Part shown: piece after piece, positions 15,273-21,704 of the stretch
Layout of the letters: the number at the start of each line of letters is the position of its first letter
Position numbering within the stretch: the first letter of the stretch is position 1
Origin: Caldimicrobium thiodismutans
GTDB taxonomy: Bacteria > Desulfobacterota > Thermodesulfobacteria > Thermodesulfobacteriales > Thermodesulfobacteriaceae
Length of the DNA: 21,704 nucleotides
Direction: 5' to 3'
Assembly: GCA_002877875.1 (NCBI GenBank)
Contig: PNIE01000052.1
Coordinates: 1-21,704, forward strand
Notes under the pieces: model-generated
The model's database searches: none
Seen by the model: only the letters and a program-made list of their open reading frames with translations
What the model was told of the DNA's origin: nothing
Program-made: the position numbers and the translations under genes

Positions 15273-16571
15273 TTATCCAAGGTCCATAGAGGGGAAAAGA
15301 AGGCTTGGAGAACCCATATCTCCAAAGAAGGTAAGGTTGGATCCCACTTCAAGCTCTTTGAAAAGTTCAAAGATGTTTCCAGAAAGCCCCATTTCACAGA
15401 GATAGGCTACAGGCTCTCCCTCATTATAGAGAATCCCGCTTACACCAAAGGAAAAGTCCCCTGAGATAGAATTGGCAGTATGAGCCCCAAGCACCTCAAG
15501 AACTTCAAAAACAAACTTTTGAGAGATAATTAATTCTTTGGGGCTTTTTTGGCCAGCTTTTATATAAAGATTAGTAAAATCTACTTTGGGAGGGCTTGAA
15601 ATATCAGGCCTTCTTGCATTACCTGTAGAGGCTGTACCCATAAGTTTTCCAAAATAGGCATCCCAGATAAAACCCTCAACAACTCCCTCTTTCACAAGTT
15701 CCTTTCTTTTTTGGGGAAGCCCTTCATCATCAAAGGGTCTTGTTTCAGAAAGCCCTGGATAAAGACCATCATCAATAATCGTGAGGTTCTTAGAAAAGAC
15801 CTCTCTTCCTTGCTTATCCTTAAGATAGGATCTTCCTTTGAAGACTTCATCCCCCTTTAAGGAAAATGAGAGAATAGAGAGCAACTCAAGAGCAACCTCT
15901 GGTGGAAAAAGCACAGAGACTTTAAGAGGTTTTCCTTTTTCTGAAAGACTTAAGGCTCTTGCCTTTCTTTCAGCTTCTCTGGCAAGATCTAAAAAGTTAA
16001 TCTCTCTAAAGGAGGAGCTACTTTTATAAGCATAGCCGGAGGCACTCTTTTTATCAGATTTAGCAACTACAGAAATGAAAAAACTAAAGCTTGGGTACTT
16101 CCAAGAAAGGACCTTTCCTTCCCTAATTAAAAAAATTTCTTCTTCCCCAAAGGAAAGACTCTCTCTTTCAAGGCGCTCAAGATAAGATTTTGAAAAGAGG
16201 TATTCTCTCTCCCTTTCAAGATTTTCTAAAAGCTCATCCTTTGAGGGTTCATTAAATTCAAGCCTTTTGACTTCAGGATAGGGCTCTTTTAACTCAGGAT
16301 AGATAGCAGCAATCCCTTTGGAGGAGAGAAAAGAAGCCCTTTCAATGGCTGATTGAATACCAGCCTTTGAGAGATCTAAAGTATAACTAATTCCACAGAG
16401 TCCTTGAGAATTTAAATACCTTACTGAAAGAACCTCTTCTTTGTAGGACTTCTCAAGGAAGGGTTTCGTATCTCTCCATTCAAAGTGATATCCTCTTTCA
16501 CAGGACAGATAAAATTCAAGGGACCTTTCTTTCTCAGTTAGTTCTCTTAGATAATCTATGAGATTCCTCAT
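15273..16571 (-). CDS. pmbA: PmbA/TldE-like protein of the TldD/PmbA family
   Basis: TldD-TldE(PmbA) heterodimers are cytosolic metalloproteases that process modified peptides and degrade unfolded peptides. TldD carries HExxxH, and TldE/PmbA does not. This 432-residue protein has the family C-terminal pattern: FDDEGLPQKRKELVKEG at about 280-296, then DAYFGKLMGTASTGNARR at about 304-321. It has no HExxxH anywhere, and the helix where TldD would have it reads ALELLSILSFSLKGDEV. It is therefore the non-catalytic partner type. The N-terminal third is divergent. The start overlaps the eno stop as ATGA (16568-16571), and AAAGGAG lies 11 nt upstream, so coupling to eno is likely. No tldD is visible in the window. 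Confidence 0.85.
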   Translation of the reverse strand: MRNLIDYLRELTEKERSLEFYLSCERGYHFEWRDTKPFLEKSYKEEVLSVRYLNSQGLCGISYTLDLSKAGIQSAIERASFLSSKGIAAIYPELKEPYPEVKRLEFNEPSKDELLENLEREREYLFSKSYLERLERESLSFGEEEIFLIREGKVLSWKYPSFSFFISVVAKSDKKSASGYAYKSSSSFREINFLDLAREAERKARALSLSEKGKPLKVSVLFPPEVALELLSILSFSLKGDEVFKGRSYLKDKQGREVFSKNLTIIDDGLYPGLSETRPFDDEGLPQKRKELVKEGVVEGFIWDAYFGKLMGTASTGNARRPDISSPPKVDFTNLYIKAGQKSPKELIISQKFVFEVLEVLGAHTANSISGDFSFGVSGILYNEGEPVAYLCEMGLSGNIFELFKELEVGSNLTFFGDMGSPSLLFPSMDLG

Positions 16572-17845
16572 TTTTTTATAAACTCCTTTCCAGCAAAGAG
16601 GGCTCCATTTCCAAGATATTCTTCAATGCGGAGGAGTTGGTTGAATTTAGCGGTTCTTTCTGAGCGGCAAGGAGCTCCTGTTTTTATTTGACCCGTATTG
16701 AGAGCCACAGCAAGGTCAGCAATAAAGGTATCCTCTGTCTCTCCTGATCTGTGAGAGATCATGGCACGGAACCCGCCTCTATAGGCAAGTTCAACCGCTT
16801 GGATAGTCTCAGTGACTGTGCCTATTTGATTGAGCTTGACAAGTAGGGCATTACAAAGTTTTTCTGCCATAGCCCATTTTATGCGTTTCGGATTAGTTAC
16901 AAGAATATCGTCTCCCACAATCTGGATTTTATGCCCTAATTTGGTATTTATGAGTTTAAATCCCTCTGGGTCATCTTCAGAAAAAGGGTCCTCTATGGAG
17001 ACAATGGGATAATGATTGCAAAGCTTTTCATAGTATTCACAGAGTTCTTCCCTGGAGAGGGTCTTATTTAGCCCTGGAAGCCGATAGACCCCATCTTGAT
17101 ATAGCTCGGAGGCAGCTACATCAAGGGCAAGAGCTATGTCTTCCCCGGGTTTATAACCGGCTTTTTCGATAGCTAAAAGGAGTAAATCAAGGGCCTCCTC
17201 TGGAGAACCTATTTGTGGAGCAAAGCCTCCTTCATCTCCCACAGAGGTAGAAAGGCCCTTTTCTTTTAAAAGGGCTTTAAGGGTGTGATAGGTTTCTGCT
17301 CCCATTCTTAAGGCCTGAGTAAAGGACTCTGCCCCCCAGGGAACAATCATAAATTCCTGAAAGTCAAGGGGATTGTCGGCATGAACTCCTCCATTTATAA
17401 CATTCATAAAGGGAACAGGAAGAACTCTTGCTCTTACCCCTCCTAAATAAGCAAAAAGGGGGATTCCCAGCTCTTCTGCACTGGCTCTGGCTACAGCCAT
17501 AGAAACTGCAAGTATCGCATTGGCTCCAAGTTTAGATTTATTTTCTGTCCCATCAAGCTCGCAAAGAAGCATATCAATTTCAGCTTGCCTCAGAGAGTCG
17601 ATTCCCTCAAGTTGGGGTGCAATAATTTCATTCACATTAAAAACTGCTTTCTGGACTCCCTTTCCAAGATAACGGTTTTTGTCACCGTCTCTAAGCTCAA
17701 GGGCTTCATGTTTCCCAGTTGAGGCCCCAGAGGGCACACAGGCCCGTCCGTAAAAACCACTCTCAAGAAAAACCTCAACCTCTACCGTGGGATTTCCTCT
17801 AGAATCAAGAATCTCCCTTGCTTTGACATTGATTATTCTCCCCAT
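16568..17845 (-). CDS. eno: Enolase (phosphopyruvate hydratase)
   Basis: Enolase interconverts 2-phosphoglycerate and phosphoenolpyruvate in glycolysis and gluconeogenesis. It has 425 residues from the chosen start, a typical length. SGASTGKHEALELRDGD lies at 39-55. Catalytic Glu205 is in SVGDEGGFAP. The Mg ligands are Asp242 (LALDVA), Glu285 (SIEDPFSEDD) and Asp312 (IVGDD). Catalytic Lys337 is in LLVKLNQIGT. MISHRSGETED follows at 362-372. An upstream in-frame ATG at 17860 would add five residues, but it lies before a GAGGGGGG ribosome site that serves the ATG at 17845. The start lies inside the end of rfaE1 (41-bp overlap), and the end overlaps pmbA by 4 bp, so translation is likely coupled on both sides. 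Confidence 0.97.
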   Translation of the reverse strand: MGRIINVKAREILDSRGNPTVEVEVFLESGFYGRACVPSGASTGKHEALELRDGDKNRYLGKGVQKAVFNVNEIIAPQLEGIDSLRQAEIDMLLCELDGTENKSKLGANAILAVSMAVARASAEELGIPLFAYLGGVRARVLPVPFMNVINGGVHADNPLDFQEFMIVPWGAESFTQALRMGAETYHTLKALLKEKGLSTSVGDEGGFAPQIGSPEEALDLLLLAIEKAGYKPGEDIALALDVAASELYQDGVYRLPGLNKTLSREELCEYYEKLCNHYPIVSIEDPFSEDDPEGFKLINTKLGHKIQIVGDDILVTNPKRIKWAMAEKLCNALLVKLNQIGTVTETIQAVELAYRGGFRAMISHRSGETEDTFIADLAVALNTGQIKTGAPCRSERTAKFNQLLRIEEYLGNGALFAGKEFIKK

Positions 17846-18842
17846 AAAAACCCCCCTCATTAGAATTTAAAAATTCTTCAAGTTCCTCAAAGGTGACTGG
17901 TTGGGTTCCTACTTTCCCTACAACGATCCCTCCACAGATATTGGCTAAAGCTATAACCTCAAGAAGAGGAAGGTTACAAGCATAGAAGGCAGATAGACTG
18001 GCAATTACTGTATCTCCTGCGCCAGAGACATCATAAACTTCCCTTGCCTGAGAGGGTATTCTCAAGCCTCCTTTACCAGGCTCATAAAGATAAATTCCAT
18101 CTTTTCCAAGGGTTACTACCAAAAAATCAAGCTGATACTTGTTAATAAGATATTCTGAGGCCTTATCAAAATTGGTTTCCTCAAGATTTTCCCTTTTTAA
18201 AACTTCTTTAAATTCTTTAAGATTGGGAGTGATAGTGGTTGCTCCTTCATATTTTTTCCAGTCTGCACTTTTGGGATCAATCATGACAAAGCGATTTTGT
18301 CTTCTTGCCTCCTGAATGAACCAGCTGCAAAAGCCATCGTGAAGAAACATTCCCTTGGCATAGTCTGAAAGAATGACCCCCTTTACTTGAGGAAGTAAAT
18401 TCTCATAAATTTCTTGAAAGGCTCTTCTTAGATTTGAAGAGAGGGGCTTTCTTTCTTCACGGTCAATCCTAAGTAATTGTTGAGCCTGGGCAATGATGCG
18501 GGTTTTAAGGGTAGTTGGTCTTTCAGGATCTTTAAGAATACCAGTAGTATCTATACCCTTTTCTTTGGCAAGGTTTATAAGTATGTCCCCCTTTTCGTCA
18601 TTCCCAACTACTCCCATAAGATAGGCTTTAACTTTTAGACCCCAAAGATTGGCTGCTACATTGGCTGAGCCACCAAGGCTATAGGTAATCTCCTTTAAAT
18701 CAAAGACAGGAACAGGGGCCTCAGGAGAGATCCTCTCAACAGTTCCCCAGAAATAACGATCCAGTATCAAATCTCCTACCACCAAAATTTTTTGAGAACT
18801 TAATAATTCCTTTAAGCGTGAGGTTGAAGGTAATGAAACCAT
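17805..18842 (-). CDS. rfaE1: D-glycero-beta-D-manno-heptose-7-phosphate kinase (stand-alone HldE kinase domain)
   Basis: This PfkB/ribokinase-fold enzyme phosphorylates heptose 7-phosphate at C1 in ADP-heptose synthesis for the LPS core. It has 345 residues: only the kinase half, where E. coli HldE also carries an adenylyltransferase half. Visible marks are VVGDLILDRYFWG at 21-33, RISPEAPVPV at 37-46, SLGGSANVAANL at 55-66, SDYAKG near 159-164, and DVSGAGDT at 271-278 with the catalytic base Asp277. The separate adenylyltransferase (rfaE2) must be elsewhere. No ribosome site precedes the ATG, which lies 12 bp after recA, so coupling to recA is plausible. The last 13 codons overlap eno and are Gly/Asn/Gln-rich, unlike the folded core. 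Confidence 0.93.
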   Translation of the reverse strand: MVSLPSTSRLKELLSSQKILVVGDLILDRYFWGTVERISPEAPVPVFDLKEITYSLGGSANVAANLWGLKVKAYLMGVVGNDEKGDILINLAKEKGIDTTGILKDPERPTTLKTRIIAQAQQLLRIDREERKPLSSNLRRAFQEIYENLLPQVKGVILSDYAKGMFLHDGFCSWFIQEARRQNRFVMIDPKSADWKKYEGATTITPNLKEFKEVLKRENLEETNFDKASEYLINKYQLDFLVVTLGKDGIYLYEPGKGGLRIPSQAREVYDVSGAGDTVIASLSAFYACNLPLLEVIALANICGGIVVGKVGTQPVTFEELEEFLNSNEGGFYGENNQCQSKGDS

Positions 18843-18854
18843 AGAGGGAGATTT

Positions 18855-19922
18855 TTAGGAGGCTGCTGATTTTTTAGCAGTTTTTTCTTCTTGCTTTTCT
18901 GAGGGTATTTTAGGTGTCTCAAAAAGGGGAAGCCCTGTTAGTTCCCTAATTTTTCTCTCAATCTTTTTGGTAAGATCTGGATTTTCTTTCAAATATTTTC
19001 TTACATTTTCCTTTCCTTGGCCGAGTCTTTCTCCTTCAAAGGAATACCAGGCTCCACTTCTTTCAATAATTCCAAGGGCAAGACCAAGGTCAATAAGCTC
19101 TGCCTCTCTGGAGATACCCTCTCCAAAATAAATATCAAATTCAGCCTCTTTAAAGGGGGGAGCAAGCTTGTTTTTTACGATCTTGACTTTAACTCGGTTT
19201 CCAAGGGTTTCCTGGCCTTCTTTTATGGCTTGAATTTTTTTAATTTCCATTCTCATCGTGGCAAAGAATTTAAGAGCCATACCACCAGGAGTTGTCTCCT
19301 GTGGACCACCAAAACTCATCATGCCAATTTTCATACGAGTTTGGTTGATGAAGACGACAGCAGTATTAGTTTTGGCAATGGCAGCCGTTAATTTTCTCAT
19401 AGCTTTAGACATTAACCTTGCCTGAAGGCCAACCTGCTGTTCATCCATCTCTCCCTCAAGCTCAGCTTTGGGAACAAGGGCTGCCACTGAGTCAATCACA
19501 ATAATATCAACCGCACCACTTCTTGCAAGAATTTCTGCCACTTCAAGGGCCTGCTCTCCAGTATCAGGCTGAGAGATTAAGAGTTCATCTATATCAACTC
19601 CGAGTTTTCTTGCATAGTTAACATCCAAGGCATGTTCTGCATCAATATAGGCTGCAACTCCTCCAAGTTTTTGAGCCTCAGCTACCATGTGAAGGGCAAG
19701 AGTGGTTTTTCCTGAGGCTTCAGCTCCAAAAATTTCGGTAATCCTTCCTCTGGGGATACCTCCAATGCCTGTAGCTAAGTCAAGAGAAAGAGACCCAGTG
19801 GGAATGATGCTTACCTCAACCTTTTTCTCGCTTTCCCCCAATTTCATAATAGTGCCTTTTCCAAATTGTCTTTCAATCTGAGAAATAGCTGACTCAACGG
19901 CCTTTTTTTTGTCAAAATCCAT
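18855..19922 (-). CDS. recA: Recombinase RecA
   Basis: RecA forms ATP-dependent filaments on single-stranded DNA for homologous recombination and SOS induction. It has 355 residues, standard. Walker A GAEASGKT is at 66-73, catalytic Glu96 is in YIDAEHALD, and Walker B IIVIDS is at 140-145. The DNA-binding loop L2 begins after INQTRMKIG. It reads MMSFGGPQETTPGG, two residues longer than E. coli VMFGNPETTTGG by hand alignment. The C-terminal tail ends EKQEEKTAKKSAAS, mixed rather than strongly acidic. A GAGGGGG stretch lies about 11 nt before the ATG. The gene leads the recA-rfaE1-eno-pmbA-trpD run behind the promoter at 19971-19999. I found no convincing LexA box. Confidence 0.98.
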   Translation of the reverse strand: MDFDKKKAVESAISQIERQFGKGTIMKLGESEKKVEVSIIPTGSLSLDLATGIGGIPRGRITEIFGAEASGKTTLALHMVAEAQKLGGVAAYIDAEHALDVNYARKLGVDIDELLISQPDTGEQALEVAEILARSGAVDIIVIDSVAALVPKAELEGEMDEQQVGLQARLMSKAMRKLTAAIAKTNTAVVFINQTRMKIGMMSFGGPQETTPGGMALKFFATMRMEIKKIQAIKEGQETLGNRVKVKIVKNKLAPPFKEAEFDIYFGEGISREAELIDLGLALGIIERSGAWYSFEGERLGQGKENVRKYLKENPDLTKKIERKIRELTGLPLFETPKIPSEKQEEKTAKKSAAS

Positions 19923-19970
19923 TTTTAAAGGGCCCCCTCTCTTTAAAAATTCTTTTAAATTTTAAGACTT

Positions 19971-19999
19971 AGAATAATTAAATATTTTTTAAAAGTCAA
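19971..19999 (-). promoter_or_regulatory. Promoter of the recA-led unit
   Basis: On the minus strand TTGACT (19999-19994) and TATTCT (19976-19971) are separated by 17 bp, about 50 bp before the recA start. This is a fair sigma-70 match. It probably drives all five genes down to trpD, since no terminator appears between them. Confidence 0.5.
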
Positions 20000-20079
20000 G
20001 AGAATTTTCGTGTACCCCTTTTTAAATCTTCAATTAAAGGGTAAAACTCTCCTCAACTATTAAATGGCCTTTAGAAGAT

Positions 20080-20107
20080 TTGATAAATTCCAAATTTTTG
20101 CTAAATT
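20080..20107 (+). promoter_or_regulatory. Candidate promoter for the cupin-DUF1015 unit
   Basis: TTGATA at 20080-20085 and TAAATT at 20102-20107 are separated by 16 bp and end 28 bp before the chosen cupin ATG at 20136. If real, the transcript starts after an upstream in-frame ATG (20064), which supports the later start. Confidence 0.35.
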
Positions 20108-20135
20108 TAAGACAGCTTTTGTAAGGGGGTATAAA

Positions 20136-20411
20136 ATGGAAGTGAAAATAGAAAAACCTGACGAGAAGCGCCTTAAAGAATTAAAGGTTGAAAATTGGCC
20201 TATCTGGTCTAAAGAAGTTTCCCGTTTTGACTGGTATTATGGTGAAACAGAAATGTGCTATATTCTTGAGGGAAGGGTGATAGTGGAGCTCCCCAATGGA
20301 GAAAAGATAGAGATTAAAGCAGGTGACTTAGTGACCTTCCCAAAGGGGCTATCTTGTGTTTGGGACATAAAGGAGCCCATAAGAAAACACTACACCTTTC
20401 TTGAAGACTAA
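20136..20411 (+). CDS. Small cupin-domain protein (Cupin_3 / DUF861-like)
   Basis: This is a 91-residue single-domain cupin of unknown substrate. The core reads GETEMCYILEGRVIVELPNG, then IKAGDLVTFPKGLSCVWDI, then KHYTFLED, which is the compact DUF861/EutQ-like pattern. The usual HxH metal motif is replaced by the GETEMC segment. A Glu and a Cys there and a second Cys at GLSC could still make a site, but this is speculative. The open frame extends back to 20064. The ATG at 20136 is preferred because AAGGGGGT lies about 5 nt upstream and conservation appears to begin there. It is followed after 23 bp by the DUF1015 gene in the same direction and diverges from recA. Confidence 0.82.
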   Translation: MEVKIEKPDEKRLKELKVENWPIWSKEVSRFDWYYGETEMCYILEGRVIVELPNGEKIEIKAGDLVTFPKGLSCVWDIKEPIRKHYTFLED

Positions 20412-20434
20412 TTTTTATGAGGACTATTTTCTAA

Positions 20435-21679
20435 ATGCCTGAATGTCTGCCTTTCTGTGGTTGGTTTTACAATCTTGAGAAAGTCAGGCCTGAAGAGGTT
20501 TTAGCTCCACCTTATGATGTGGTCACCAAAGAAGAAATAGAATATTACAAAAAGAAAAGTCCTTATAATATCTTTCATCTTGAGCTTTCAGAGTCCCCTT
20601 CAAAAGCCAAGGAACTTCTTGAGAAATTCATAAGTGAAAAAATCTTTCTTCAAGAGAAAATTCCTACTCTCTATTACCACGAGCTCGATTTTGAATACCA
20701 AGGAAAAAGATATTTGCGAAGGGGGTTTATTCTTTTGGTAAAACTTTATCCCTTTGAGGAAAAAATTATTCTTCCTCACGAAAGGGTTTACAATAAGGTC
20801 ACTGAGGAGCGCTTAAATCTTCTAAAGGCAACAAGCTTTCAATTCAGTCAGGTCTATGCCCTCTATGAGGACCCTTACCTTTTTACCCTAAAAGAGCTTC
20901 CTGAAAATCTAAATTTTTTTCTGGAAGTAACCTTCGGTACGGAGACGCAGCGTCTCGCTAAAATTCAAGAAAGAAGTGTTATCGAAAAGATTCTTTCCTT
21001 TTTAAAACCTAAGAGATTTTACATTGCTGATGGTCATCATCGGTATAATACAGCTCTTAAATACAAGGCCTATATGGAGTCACTTTACGGCCAAGAGGAA
21101 TTTAAGGATTATAACTATATTAGTATGTATATAAGCCCCTTTGAAGATGAGAATCTCTTGATGCTACCCACCCATAGGGTCTTTAAAAACTTAGACGGAA
21201 AGTCCTTTTTGGAAAGATTAAAACAATATGTAATCATTGAAAAAGAGAGCCCCATTCTGAACTCCCAGGAATCTTTTGAGGCTTTAGAAACAGCCCAAGG
21301 AGATTTCTTTTTAGCCTTTGAGAAAAAACTTTATTTTTGTCGCTTAAGGGAGGAAATTAAAAAGGTTTTAAAAGAAAAAGAGGCTGAACTCTCGGAACTA
21401 CCACTCTGGAATTTTCTGCAAATCTTTGAAGAAATAGTGGGAGTTCCTGAGGAGAAATTAAAGGAGGAAGAGAGGGTTGAGTTTTTTTCAAGGCAAGAGG
21501 AGGTTTTAAAGAGGGCCTCTCAGGGAGGGCTTGGAGTTTTATTTCCTACGGTTTCTGCAGAGATTTTAAAAAGGATTGCTGAAAAAGAGAAGGTCATGCC
21601 TCATAAGTCTACCTATTTTTACCCCAAAATTCTTACAGGGCTTGTGCTTGCAGAGGTTTCGGGAAAAAGGATAAAATGA
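20435..21679 (+). CDS. DUF1015 (COG4198) family protein
   Basis: This is a 414-residue soluble protein with no signal peptide. Family signatures are clear: APPYDVVTKEE at 24-34, LPHERVYNKVTEERLNLLKA at 113-132, IADGHHRYNTAL at 197-208 and MLPTHRVF at 243-250. The conserved His pairs and acidic residues suggest a catalytic or nucleotide-related pocket, but the family's biochemical role is not established to my knowledge. Its ribosome site, GAGG about 12 nt from the ATG, is far, so translation may depend on the cupin gene 23 bp upstream. The stop TGA overlaps the ATG of the next gene (ATGA at 21676). Length and ends look complete. Confidence 0.88.
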   Translation: MPECLPFCGWFYNLEKVRPEEVLAPPYDVVTKEEIEYYKKKSPYNIFHLELSESPSKAKELLEKFISEKIFLQEKIPTLYYHELDFEYQGKRYLRRGFILLVKLYPFEEKIILPHERVYNKVTEERLNLLKATSFQFSQVYALYEDPYLFTLKELPENLNFFLEVTFGTETQRLAKIQERSVIEKILSFLKPKRFYIADGHHRYNTALKYKAYMESLYGQEEFKDYNYISMYISPFEDENLLMLPTHRVFKNLDGKSFLERLKQYVIIEKESPILNSQESFEALETAQGDFFLAFEKKLYFCRLREEIKKVLKEKEAELSELPLWNFLQIFEEIVGVPEEKLKEEERVEFFSRQEEVLKRASQGGLGVLFPTVSAEILKRIAEKEKVMPHKSTYFYPKILTGLVLAEVSGKRIK

Positions 21680-21704
21680 GGGAATCTTTGACTTATTTTT
21701 CAAA
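21676..21704 (+). CDS. Start of an unidentified gene, cut by the window edge
   Basis: An ATG at 21676 overlaps the DUF1015 stop codon as ATGA, with AAAAGG 5 nt upstream. Nine codons are visible, reading MRESLTYFS. The coupling suggests a third member of the cupin-DUF1015 operon. Too little is present to name it. Confidence 0.55.

Noticed and set aside
19923..20063. LexA/SOS box upstream of recA
   Set aside because: I looked for known LexA palindromes and found none convincing. GGGGTACACGAAAATTC has no clean symmetry, and nothing similar precedes uvrB.
1..21704. tRNA genes, CRISPR arrays, insertion sequences, phage genes
   Set aside because: No cloverleaf-like intergenic sequence, spaced direct repeats, transposase or integrase motif, or phage protein was seen. 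Nearly all the DNA is accounted for by the genes listed.

Overview
The window reads as a compact, AT-rich, Gram-negative bacterial chromosome segment made almost entirely of housekeeping genes. The proteins are rich in Lys and Glu and poor in Gln. There is heptose-phosphate (LPS core) synthesis, a DUF3373-type outer-membrane protein and an exported ChaN-like protein. Together these suggest a thermophilic member of the Thermodesulfobacteriota (Thermodesulfobacterium/Caldimicrobium-like). That placement is inference from protein character and was not tested by a search. I see no mobile element, prophage, CRISPR array, tRNA or rRNA.

Layout. (1) 1-683, minus: the 5' part of purQ, divergent from a 937-residue exported protein (774-3587, plus) that joins a degenerate M1-peptidase-like region, a ChaN-like domain and a PDZ domain. 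(2) 3606-4406: an HU gene (minus) under a near-consensus promoter, and a small exported Ala/Lys-repeat protein (plus). A perfect 14-bp palindrome lies between them, and bidirectional terminators close both sides. (3) 4409-11344, minus: a tight unit read cca, trmN6-like, uvrB, rsmB, argD, covering tRNA 3'-end maturation, tRNA methylation, excision repair, 16S rRNA methylation and arginine synthesis. (4) 11457-12251, plus: a lone thiD ending in a terminator shared with the convergent porin gene. (5) 12304-14010, minus: a DUF3373 porin-like gene with its own leader. (6) 14188-19922, minus: a run of recA, rfaE1, eno, pmbA/tldE-like and trpD with overlapping or nearly abutting genes, behind a recognisable promoter. 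(7) 20136-21704, plus: a small cupin, a DUF1015 protein and the first codons of a third gene joined by an ATGA overlap.

How the genes work together: the two long leftward units mix information processing (recA, uvrB, cca, rsmB, trmN6) with central metabolism (eno, argD, trpD) and envelope synthesis (rfaE1). They look like growth-linked polycistrons rather than pathway operons. The least explained parts are the exported ChaN/M1-like/PDZ fusion, the small KKA-repeat secreted protein with its palindromic control region, the DUF3373 protein, the PmbA-like protein without a TldD partner in view, and the cupin-DUF1015 unit. No clearly new multi-gene system is evident.
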